The translations under genes and the position numbers were made by a program. DNA of 6,674 nucleotides from a bacterium (GTDB lineage Bacteria; Bacteroidota; Bacteroidia; B-17B0; Aurantibacillaceae), in NCBI GenBank assembly GCA_027364695.1, contig DAHXOV010000289.1, forward strand, positions 1 to 6,674, written 5' to 3'. This document shows, one piece after another, positions 1 through 5,358 of the stretch. The number at the start of each line of letters is the position of its first letter. The first letter of the stretch is position 1. The notes under the pieces were generated by a model. That model was not told the DNA's origin, ran no database searches, and saw only the letters and a list, made by a program, of their open reading frames with translations.

Positions 1-182
1 GTATAGCCATGTAAGTTCAAGATAAGAGGCACCGGATGAATTCCTGTATAATTAGATGGGATATATAAGCGGTAAGAACGATAAATACCATTAGACATAA
101 TGCTGTCTATAATTGTATTACCAGATTGAGAATAAACAAAAGCATGAATGAGAAGTAGCAGGAATATGGCGATATTTTTCAT
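1..182 (-). CDS. Secreted esterase, LpqC / PHB-depolymerase type (N-terminal fragment)
   Basis: Only the first 60 residues are in the window; the gene continues past the left edge. Translation from ATG at 182 begins MKNIAIFLLLLIHAFVYSQS, a typical Sec signal peptide (short basic start, hydrophobic core, polar end near residue 20). It is followed by RSYRLYIPSNY and then VPLILNLHGY at the truncated end. The pattern R-x-Y-R-x-Y-x-P, then P-L-(I/V)-x-x-L-H-G, is the first strand and oxyanion-hole HG of the alpha/beta-hydrolase esterases called LpqC, polyhydroxybutyrate depolymerase or feruloyl-esterase-like. The catalytic Ser, Asp and His lie outside the window, so activity and substrate cannot be judged. 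The frame stays open upstream to another ATG at 290, but the signal peptide favours 182. No convincing promoter was seen in 183-349. Confidence 0.72.
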   Translation of the reverse strand, partial: MKNIAIFLLLLIHAFVYSQSGNTIIDSIMSNGIYRSYRLYIPSNYTGIHPVPLILNLHGY

Positions 183-349
183 ATCAAATACTTTATGCAA
201 AGGTGGTAATAATATTGTAAATAAAGAAGATAAATTTTTAATTTGAATCCATCCCCCTTCCAATCCTATCAGGAAAACGTAAAAAAGCATCAAGGAAAAT
301 GAAGCAATATGTTTTTCTCTGCATATAAAACAAAAATCTTAATTTATAT

Positions 350-709
350 TTATTCTGTATCGGTGCTACTATTACTATCAATTACCCAATCTACTATAGA
401 GGTGATGAAACTAATAATTAAAGAAAAAATAAGCCCATAAATAAAATTATTGATCTGCACGCCCCCTGTAATAAATGCAGCAAGATAAACTAGAATGGTG
501 TTGATGACAACTATGAATAAACCTAATGTAAAAACAGTAATGGGGAAAGAAAGAACAATTAAAACAGGTTTGAGTAGTACATTTAGAAGCGCCATGGCGA
601 GTGTAAAAAGCAAGGCAGTAAAAAAACCATCAATGTGTATGCCTTTGAGAAAATAAGGGATGATGAAAATAAAAATACTGTTGAGCAAGAGTTTTTTCAG
701 AAATTTCAT
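350..709 (-). CDS. PF04020-type (YvlD / 'phage holin family') four-helix inner-membrane protein
   Basis: This 119-residue protein is almost all hydrophobic. Four membrane segments can be picked out at about residues 8-22, 28-54, 56-78 and 88-110, followed by a short polar tail (DSNSSTDTE). The pattern LLFTLAMALLNVLLKPVLIVLSFPITVFTLGLF, with its conserved N..LKP...L..P....T.G, is the hallmark of the small membrane proteins named phage holin superfamily IV or YvlD. Despite the name, most chromosomal members are not lysis proteins, and their function is not established. The gene starts 9 bases after the frr stop codon, so it is probably co-transcribed with frr and is the last gene of the minus-strand cluster. 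The ATG at 709 has no clear Shine-Dalgarno sequence, which is usual in Bacteroidota. The family call rests on pattern memory, not a search. Confidence 0.8.
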   Translation of the reverse strand: MKFLKKLLLNSIFIFIIPYFLKGIHIDGFFTALLFTLAMALLNVLLKPVLIVLSFPITVFTLGLFIVVINTILVYLAAFITGGVQINNFIYGLIFSLIISFITSIVDWVIDSNSSTDTE

Positions 710-718
710 ATAGAAAAT

Positions 719-1276
719 CTAGACTGTCATGATTTCTTTCTCTTTCAGTTCCATGTGTTTATCACATTTAGCAATGTACTCATCTGTTAGTTTTTGTACT
801 TTTTGTTCCAGCGATTTTGCTCCGTCTTCTGGCATTCCATCTTTTTGAAGTTTTTTAATATTTTCCATTGCTTCTTTACGGGCATTACGAACACCTATTT
901 TAGCTTCTTCTACGACGTGCTTAGACATTTTTACCAGTTCTTTTCTTCTTTCTTCGGTAAGAGGTGGTATGCTTATTCTGATAACAGTGCCATCATTTTG
1001 TGGATTAAATCCAAGGTTGGCCACTTGTATAGCTTTTTCAATAGGCGTAAGCATGTTTTTTTCCCATGGTTGAACAAGCAATGTTCTTGCATCCAGTGTA
1101 TTGATACTAGAAGTTTGAGAAACAGGTACCTTTGAGCCATAATATTCTACCATTACATTTTCTAATATAGATGGATTAGCTTTTCCTGCTCTAATTTTGG
1201 TGAGTTCATTTTCCAGATGCTTAATGGCTTTTTCCATTTGTGCACGAGCCGTATCTAAAATGCTTTGACTTTCCAT
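719..1276 (-). CDS. frr: Ribosome recycling factor
   Basis: The cytosolic ribosome recycling factor works with EF-G to split post-termination ribosomes so subunits and mRNA can be reused; it is normally essential. The 185-residue product is full length (family about 185). The three-helix-bundle and beta-domain landmarks are all present: LTKIRAGKANPSIL near residue 26, VEYYGSKVPVSQ, DARTLLVQPWEK, AIQVANLGFNPQNDG, IRISIPPLTEERRKELVK, VRNARKEAMENIKK, and a C-terminal KEKEIMTV. I chose ATG at 1276 (MESQSILDTARAQ). The frame is open further up to a TTG at 1333, but the 19 extra residues are hydrophobic and absent from the family. Upstream is the unknown 192-residue gene after 62 bases, not pyrH, the frequent partner of frr elsewhere. 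An exact TAnnTTTG element at 1295-1302 hints at a promoter of its own. Confidence 0.97.
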   Translation of the reverse strand: MESQSILDTARAQMEKAIKHLENELTKIRAGKANPSILENVMVEYYGSKVPVSQTSSINTLDARTLLVQPWEKNMLTPIEKAIQVANLGFNPQNDGTVIRISIPPLTEERRKELVKMSKHVVEEAKIGVRNARKEAMENIKKLQKDGMPEDGAKSLEQKVQKLTDEYIAKCDKHMELKEKEIMTV

Positions 1277-1290
1277 AATCTGATTTTTTG

Positions 1291-1335
1291 ATGGCAAATT
1301 TAATAATTTTATTGATAAAAAAATGAATGGCAAAT
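1291..1335. repeat. 9-bp direct repeat ATGGCAAAT in the frr leader
   Basis: ATGGCAAAT occurs at 1291-1299 and again at 1327-1335, 36 bases apart start to start, in the 62-base gap upstream of frr. The proximal copy overlaps the candidate -7 element of frr. The spacing is a little over three helical turns. It may be an operator-like pair or a chance repeat. Confidence 0.4.
1295..1302 (-). promoter_or_regulatory. Possible -7 promoter element for frr
   Basis: On the minus strand this reads TAAATTTG, an exact match to the Bacteroidota -7 consensus TAnnTTTG, lying 18 bases before the frr ATG. No good TTTG/TTG -33 element sits 17-21 bases upstream; that position is a T-rich run. It may be a weak internal promoter giving frr expression independent of the thioredoxin cluster, or a chance match in AT-rich DNA. 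Confidence 0.35.
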
Positions 1336-1338
1336 CCT

Positions 1339-1917
1339 CTATTCAGAAAGTAAATGATTGTGTTTAATATACTCACTTATAAGTTTAAATAATATATGAG
1401 GAGTGGTCTTTCTCCATTGCGCATTCTGCATATACTCATACCAAAACAAATAACGATCTAAATATGCCTGCTTCATTTCATCTAATACATGTTGTCTAAA
1501 ATTCAGCAATACTATCCACCCAAAATTTTCTAACTCTGCCAGCCATTCTTCATAATAACTATCATCCGAAGAGTGAAAATTCAAAACATTTTCGCCGATC
1601 AGGATAAAATACTTAATACCCTGATACAATAATTCATCAATTACATTCCTTTTCAAATGCATAATATCGTTGCCAATAGCATCATTCCATTCACCCAGCA
1701 TTTCAATGATAGCAAAATGTTTATGATAATCAATAAACAGAATTTTTACGTACAGGGTTTCACTATTGATACTATCCCACTGCGGGTGAATAAGATAATT
1801 GTATATTTTATTGGTATATTCGTTCGTACTATATTCTCTTCCATAAAAAGGAGAACGTTCATCGTATTCTGCCTGGTATAAATTTCGCCAATTATAAAAT
1901 GGTTCTATATCGTGCAT
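1339..1917 (-). CDS. Conserved Bacteroidota protein of unknown function (192 aa)
   Basis: I do not recognise a functional domain. The protein is soluble-looking: it has no signal peptide or membrane segment, contains no cysteine, and is very rich in aromatic residues (seven Trp and many Tyr). Stretches that look like family signatures are FYNWRNLY followed by DERSPFYGREY (residues 7-28), NYLIHPQWDS (40-49), IIEMLGEWNDAIGNDIMHLKR (about 70-90) and ILIGENVLNFHSSDDSYYEEW (about 105-125). I recall near-identical strings in hypothetical proteins of other Bacteroidota, so it is probably an old family of that phylum, but this comes from memory. The ATG at 1917 follows the thioredoxin-like gene's stop with one base between, so the two are almost certainly co-transcribed and likely coupled in translation. 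Conserved His, Asp and Glu residues in the last signature could be catalytic or metal-binding, but nothing proves it. Confidence 0.85.
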   Translation of the reverse strand: MHDIEPFYNWRNLYQAEYDERSPFYGREYSTNEYTNKIYNYLIHPQWDSINSETLYVKILFIDYHKHFAIIEMLGEWNDAIGNDIMHLKRNVIDELLYQGIKYFILIGENVLNFHSSDDSYYEEWLAELENFGWIVLLNFRQHVLDEMKQAYLDRYLFWYEYMQNAQWRKTTPHILFKLISEYIKHNHLLSE

Positions 1918-1918
1918 A

Positions 1919-2413
1919 TTATTCTAGTATTTTTTGTAAATGAAAAATTTCACCTTCAAAATTATTTTCATCTATAAAAGCACCTTTGTGTGTTTCCATA
2001 ATTTCATTATTTTTAATAATATAACTCGTAGGGAAACTTTCTATACCTATAGAAACCAATTTTTCATGGTAAAAAAGTATATTCACACTATCTAAACGTA
2101 AGCGATTTTTCAATGCATACAATTTTTCAGACGACTCATCAGATATAAAATAAATTTTAGTAAAGCTAAACATACGATAATTTTTTTGTATCAATTTCAT
2201 TTCAGAGACACAAGGACCGCACCATGTCTGAAAAAATACAATGATGGTTGATTGAAGATGTGTGTGATTCAATTGAAAATTTTTATTGTCCAAGGTTTTT
2301 AATTGCATTTTCTCAAAATCAATATCCGGATTATAAAAAAATATTTTATATGATCTGTATCCGAAGTACATTGCTATAATAAGCAGTACAAATATCTTGA
2401 CTTTTTCTTTCAT
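1919..2413 (-). CDS. Membrane-anchored thioredoxin-like protein (TlpA/redoxin type)
   Basis: From ATG at 2413 the protein has 164 residues. A single hydrophobic segment (about residues 6-19) with basic residues before it looks like an uncleaved anchor, which would place the remainder in the periplasm. The thioredoxin fold follows: strand IIVFFQTWCGPC with the redox pair Cys65/Cys68 in CGPC, a helix (VSEMKLIQKNY), and the cis-proline loop SFPTSYII at Pro128. It probably reduces or exchanges disulfides of envelope proteins, as TlpA/ResA-like proteins do; its partner is unknown. It lacks the longer N-terminal domain of larger Bacteroidota TlpA proteins and has no cytochrome-biogenesis neighbour here. 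An in-frame TTG at 2422 would add three residues, but ATG at 2413 is the more usual choice. It is the first gene of the minus-strand cluster, divergent from mtgA and one base before the unknown gene. Confidence 0.88.
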   Translation of the reverse strand: MKEKVKIFVLLIIAMYFGYRSYKIFFYNPDIDFEKMQLKTLDNKNFQLNHTHLQSTIIVFFQTWCGPCVSEMKLIQKNYRMFSFTKIYFISDESSEKLYALKNRLRLDSVNILFYHEKLVSIGIESFPTSYIIKNNEIMETHKGAFIDENNFEGEIFHLQKILE

Positions 2414-2454
2414 TTTATTCAAAATGCTCTGTTGAAAAAATATTTTTTAAAGTA

Positions 2455-2485
2455 TTTGATTCTTGCAAAGTTACAAATACTTTTG
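2455..2485 (+). promoter_or_regulatory. Bacteroidota-type promoter for mtgA operon (TTTG-N19-TAnnTTTG)
   Basis: TTTG at 2455-2458 and TACTTTTG at 2478-2485 are separated by exactly 19 bases, a full match to the -33/-7 consensus of the Bacteroidota primary sigma factor. An AT-rich tract including AAAAAATATTTTTT (2435-2448) lies just upstream and could act like an UP element. Transcription should begin a few bases after 2485, leaving only a few bases of leader before ATG 2495. The promoter also decides the start codon: any start upstream, such as TTG 2432, would not be on the mRNA. Confidence 0.75.
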
Positions 2486-2492
2486 CAGCCAA
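2466..2492 (-). promoter_or_regulatory. Candidate promoter for the thioredoxin-like gene cluster
   Basis: On the minus strand TAACTTTG (2473 down to 2466) matches the Bacteroidota -7 consensus TAnnTTTG exactly. Upstream, TTG at 2492-2490 could serve as the -33 element, with a 16-base spacer that is shorter than the usual 19 or so. This would give a leader of roughly 45 bases before ATG 2413. It overlaps the mtgA promoter on the other strand. Confidence 0.45.
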
Positions 2493-2494
2493 TT

Positions 2495-3214
2495 ATGGGA
2501 TGCTTTCGGTCTATTGCTGTTTTTTTATTGAAAATTATTTTTATATTCATTATTGTATCTGCTTTGAGTGTATTAATGTTTAGATGGATACATCCACCAT
2601 TTACACCATTGATGGTGAAAAGAATGATAGAGCAAAAAATAAATGGAGAAGAAATAAAATGGAAATATGAATGGGTGGGGTTAGAAAAAATATCTCCCAA
2701 ATTACAGTTAGCTGTGATATGTAGTGAAGATCAAAAGTATTTGGAACATTATGGTTTTGATTGGGAAGCAATAGAAAAAGCATTTAAGCAGAACCAAAAA
2801 TATAAAAAGATAAAAAGAGGTGGCAGCACGATATCACAACAAACAGCAAAAAATTTATTTCTTATGGATGGTCGAAATTATTTCAGAAAAGCACTGGAGA
2901 TGTGGTTTACTTTTTTGATAGAAACATTATGGAGTAAAGAAAGAATAATGGAAATGTATCTTAACATTGTAGAAATGGGGAAAGGTATATATGGTGCAGA
3001 AGCAGCTTCTATGTATTGGTTCAAAAAGCATGCTCACCAATTAAATAAAGATGAGTCTGCAGCCATTGCTGCCATATTGCCCAGTCCTAAAAAATACAAA
3101 GCCAATCCTTGTAGTCCTTATATTTGCCAACGAAAAGAATGGATTAAGCAACAAATGAATTATTGGGGAAATAAAATTGATTACAATCAATACAAAGATG
3201 AAGATGAAAAATAA
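2495..3214 (+). CDS. mtgA: Monofunctional biosynthetic peptidoglycan glycosyltransferase (GT51)
   Basis: It polymerises lipid II into glycan strands at the outer face of the inner membrane, without a transpeptidase domain. From ATG 2495 it has 239 residues, close to the 240 or so of typical MtgA. One membrane anchor spans about residues 8-29. The five GT51 motifs follow in order: catalytic EDQKYLEHYGFD (Glu78, with Tyr for the usual Phe), GGSTISQQTAKNLFL (from about residue 99), RKALE (about 121-125), KERIMEMYLNIVEMG, and IYGAEAASMYWF. The frame is open back to TTG 2432, but a consensus promoter lies inside that extension, so I reject it. The gene leads a plus-strand operon; its acidic tail DEDEK overlaps the start of the beta-lactamase-fold gene. 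Confidence 0.95.
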   Translation: MGCFRSIAVFLLKIIFIFIIVSALSVLMFRWIHPPFTPLMVKRMIEQKINGEEIKWKYEWVGLEKISPKLQLAVICSEDQKYLEHYGFDWEAIEKAFKQNQKYKKIKRGGSTISQQTAKNLFLMDGRNYFRKALEMWFTFLIETLWSKERIMEMYLNIVEMGKGIYGAEAASMYWFKKHAHQLNKDESAAIAAILPSPKKYKANPCSPYICQRKEWIKQQMNYWGNKIDYNQYKDEDEK

Positions 3215-4427
3215 GCATATACTTTTGTTTATATTCTTTTTGATATTTTTTACAAAACCCGCAGAAACGGATGTTTCATCATATTTTAAAGACAATACAA
3301 CTGATACAAAGATATCAATAAAAAATATCAATAAAATTGAATTAAACACAAATACAATTAGATCTTTATCTCAAAAAATACATGAACATTATGAAAAATT
3401 ATTCAAACAAAAAATGTTCAATGGTTGTGTATTGGTAGCCATAAATAATAAAATTATTTATGAGAATGCCTTTGGATACAGCGACATAAAACGAAAAAAA
3501 TGCCTGAATACAAATAGTGTTTTTCAATTGGCATCTGTGAGTAAAATTTTTACATCAATAGCTATTCTTAAACTATACGAAAAGAAATTACTGAACATAC
3601 ATGATGAAGTACAAAAATATATTCCTGAATTTCCTTATTCATTTATAAAAATTCAACATTTACTCAGACACACATCGGGATTACCAAATTATTTACACTG
3701 GATGCCTGACATCGGTCGTCAAGATACCATCCTGTCGCACCATTCGGTATTAAACCTGTTAGTGCAAAAAAAACCACACCCTGAATTCAAAGCAGGGCGA
3801 AAATACAAGTACTGTAATACCAATTATGCCCTGTTAGCATGTTTGGTAGAAAAAATTTCAGGTATGAATTATTCTGACTTTCTAAAAAAAGAAATTTTTA
3901 TCCCTTGTAACATGCCTAATACCAATACCATCTATTTTGTAGATGTTTTTGATGAAAATACCGCCAGTTCTCTTGAATACAAGAGTAGAAATATACCTTT
4001 TTATGCAGGTGATTTTATCTTAGGCGACAAAAGTATTTATTCTAATATTCACGATTTATTCAACTTTAGTCAATGTTTATTAAACAACAAAATACTGAAT
4101 GACACTATGATGCATATTATGACCAGTGGCGTAAATACCAAAAAATATGGGATACTATATGGTTGTGGAATAAGAATAAAAGATGTACAGGATAGTAGTA
4201 AAACGATTTGGTTTCACAATGGGTGGTGGCACGGATATCGTACTTCTTTTCAGATAAGACCAAAAGATAAAGTTACGGTCATCGTATTGAGTAATCAAAT
4301 ATACAAAACAACTTATTATACCTATCCTGTATTTCAAACCATTGATGAAATTTTATATCAAGAAAATAGTACTGAACCTAACAGAAACGATGAAAAACAC
4401 CTATATCCTACATTAGATGATGAGTGA
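3198..4427 (+). CDS. Exported serine hydrolase of the beta-lactamase / class C penicillin-binding fold
   Basis: The protein has 409 residues from ATG 3198; ATG 3204 is equally possible and would remove two. A strongly hydrophobic N-terminus (HILLFIFFLIFF, about residues 7-18) looks like a signal peptide or anchor; no lipobox is visible, so the protein should act in the periplasm or beyond. All three active-site motifs of this family are present: SVSK with nucleophile Ser113 and Lys116, YCN at 205-207, and HNG at 340-342, the last in place of the KTG of classical beta-lactamases. HLLRHTSGLPNY after the first motif is also typical. Family members include class C beta-lactamases, DD-peptidases and esterases, and sequence alone does not say which this is. 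Its start lies 17 bases inside mtgA and its end overlaps the next gene, so co-translation is likely. The mtgA neighbour suggests, but does not prove, a cell-wall substrate. Confidence 0.9.
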   Translation: MKMKNKHILLFIFFLIFFTKPAETDVSSYFKDNTTDTKISIKNINKIELNTNTIRSLSQKIHEHYEKLFKQKMFNGCVLVAINNKIIYENAFGYSDIKRKKCLNTNSVFQLASVSKIFTSIAILKLYEKKLLNIHDEVQKYIPEFPYSFIKIQHLLRHTSGLPNYLHWMPDIGRQDTILSHHSVLNLLVQKKPHPEFKAGRKYKYCNTNYALLACLVEKISGMNYSDFLKKEIFIPCNMPNTNTIYFVDVFDENTASSLEYKSRNIPFYAGDFILGDKSIYSNIHDLFNFSQCLLNNKILNDTMMHIMTSGVNTKKYGILYGCGIRIKDVQDSSKTIWFHNGWWHGYRTSFQIRPKDKVTVIVLSNQIYKTTYYTYPVFQTIDEILYQENSTEPNRNDEKHLYPTLDDE

Positions 4428-5067
4428 GCAGCATTTTATTCATACAGAAAAAACAGCATTAATAACAACACTTGGAGACATTAATGAAGCACAAACTGTT
4501 TGGATCATCTTGCACGGCTATGGACAAAAATCAAAAGAATTTTATCAACATTTTTTGAATTTTAATTTAAAGGAAAACTATTTTGTTCTACCTGACGCAT
4601 TGAATTATTTTTACTTAAAATCAGGTGAAGGTGAAATAGGCGCTTCGTGGATGACAAAATATGAAAGAGAAAAGGATATAGAAGACAATAATCGTTACTT
4701 AAATAAAGTGTATCAACATTTTGTACAACCTCATATATGGAATGGCAAAAAACTGTATGTGCTTGGTTTTTCTCAGGGTGCGGCAACGCTTGTGAGATGG
4801 CTTGCAATGAATGACATAAACGCCAGTCAAGTGATATTGTGGGGGGCTGCGTTCCCACCTGACATGGAACAAGAAAAATACCTCAAAAAACTACATTCCT
4901 TAAAATGGTTGTATTTTGTAGGAACAGAAGATGAATACATAACAATAGAAGAGAAAGAAAAGATGAAAGCATTTTTTGAAACACATCATTTTAATTTAAA
5001 ATGGATAGAATACACTGGGAAACATAGCTTGAAAAAGAACATCTTAAAAAAACACATTGAACAGTAA
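4417..5067 (+). CDS. Cytosolic alpha/beta-hydrolase, carboxylesterase/phospholipase type
   Basis: This 216-residue protein has no signal peptide. It shows the alpha/beta-hydrolase plan of small carboxylesterases: strand TVWIILHGYGQ with oxyanion-hole HG at 33-34, nucleophile elbow LGFSQGAA with Ser119, the acid in VGTEDEYI (Asp172), and the base in TGKHSL (His203). Spacing and total length (about 215) fit the phospholipase/carboxylesterase family. The natural substrate is unknown; short-chain esters or thioesters are the usual in vitro substrates of relatives. The start is ATG 4417 or the adjacent ATG 4420; both lie within the last codons of the beta-lactamase-fold gene (11 or 8 bases of overlap), so translation is probably coupled. 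It is the last gene of the mtgA operon and faces the M1 peptidase tail to tail. Confidence 0.9.
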   Translation: MMSEQHFIHTEKTALITTLGDINEAQTVWIILHGYGQKSKEFYQHFLNFNLKENYFVLPDALNYFYLKSGEGEIGASWMTKYEREKDIEDNNRYLNKVYQHFVQPHIWNGKKLYVLGFSQGAATLVRWLAMNDINASQVILWGAAFPPDMEQEKYLKKLHSLKWLYFVGTEDEYITIEEKEKMKAFFETHHFNLKWIEYTGKHSLKKNILKKHIEQ

Positions 5068-5090
5068 AATAAATGCTAAAATTAAAAATA

Positions 5091-5110
5091 GATAGAATGA
5101 ACCTTCTATC
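5091..5110 (-). terminator. Terminator-like hairpin between convergent genes
   Basis: GATAGAA (5091-5097) and TTCTATC (5104-5110) form a perfect 7-bp stem with a 6-base loop in the 60-base gap between the convergent esterase and M1 peptidase genes. Read on the minus strand, the stem is followed by TATTTTTAATTTTAG, a T-rich tract as in an intrinsic terminator, so it best serves the M1 gene. On the plus strand there is no T-run after it. The stem is AT-rich and therefore weak. Confidence 0.5.
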
Positions 5111-5127
5111 CGTTCCAAAAATTAAAG

Positions 5128-5358
5128 TTACTCATTACTTTTTTTGATAAATTTTCCTGTATAAATTTTATCTTCATAAAACAAATTCAAAATATACATT
5201 CCATTGTGAATACCTGAAATATCAATAGTTTTATGCTTATCTGAAAGAGTTATTCTCTGAATTATTTTGCCCTCCATGTTTTCAATATAACCCTTTATTT
5301 CTCCCTTATAGTTCAAATCTATTTTTATTCCCTGCCCAGAAGGATTAGGATAAATTTT
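5128..5358 (-). other. Type IX secretion (Por) C-terminal sorting domain of the M1 peptidase
   Basis: The last 76 residues start KIYPNPSGQGIKIDL, contain YIENMEGKIIQ and DISGIHNGMYILNL, and end YTGKFIKKSNE. The YPNP opening, the G-K/I-turn, the L/I-x-G-x-x-x-G-x-Y-x-(L/V) strand and the basic final strand are the pattern of type A T9SS sorting domains, which direct cargo across the outer membrane and are usually cut off afterwards. Only Bacteroidota use this system. Confidence 0.9.

Noticed and set aside
183..290. In-frame extension of the left-edge esterase to ATG 290
   Set aside because: The frame is open, but the signal peptide starting at ATG 182 is textbook and would be buried by 36 extra residues.
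307..326. Hairpin ATATG / CATAT as terminator after the minus-strand cluster
   Set aside because: It has only a 5-bp AT-rich stem with a 10-base loop and no T-run after it on the minus strand.
350..709. Prophage or lysis module implied by the 'phage holin' family name
   Set aside because: There is no endolysin, structural or integrase gene nearby; this family is common as a chromosomal membrane protein and here follows frr.
794..1135. Plus-strand open frame of 113 codons opposite frr
   Set aside because: It is antisense to a certain gene, has Phe/Ser-rich shadow composition, and no family pattern.
1277..1333. N-terminal extension of frr from TTG 1333
   Set aside because: The 19 added residues are hydrophobic and absent from ribosome recycling factors; ATG 1276 gives the family length.
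2435..2448. Perfect palindrome AAAAAATATTTTTT as a regulator site
   Set aside because: A-run/T-run palindromes are common by chance in such AT-rich DNA; it is better explained as an AT-rich upstream element of the mtgA promoter.
2432..2494. N-terminal extension of mtgA from TTG 2432
   Set aside because: A full consensus promoter (2455-2485) lies inside it, and ATG 2495 gives a normal MtgA length and anchor.
2419..2783. Minus-strand open frames opposite mtgA
   Set aside because: They lie against well-supported GT51 motifs and show no protein-like pattern.
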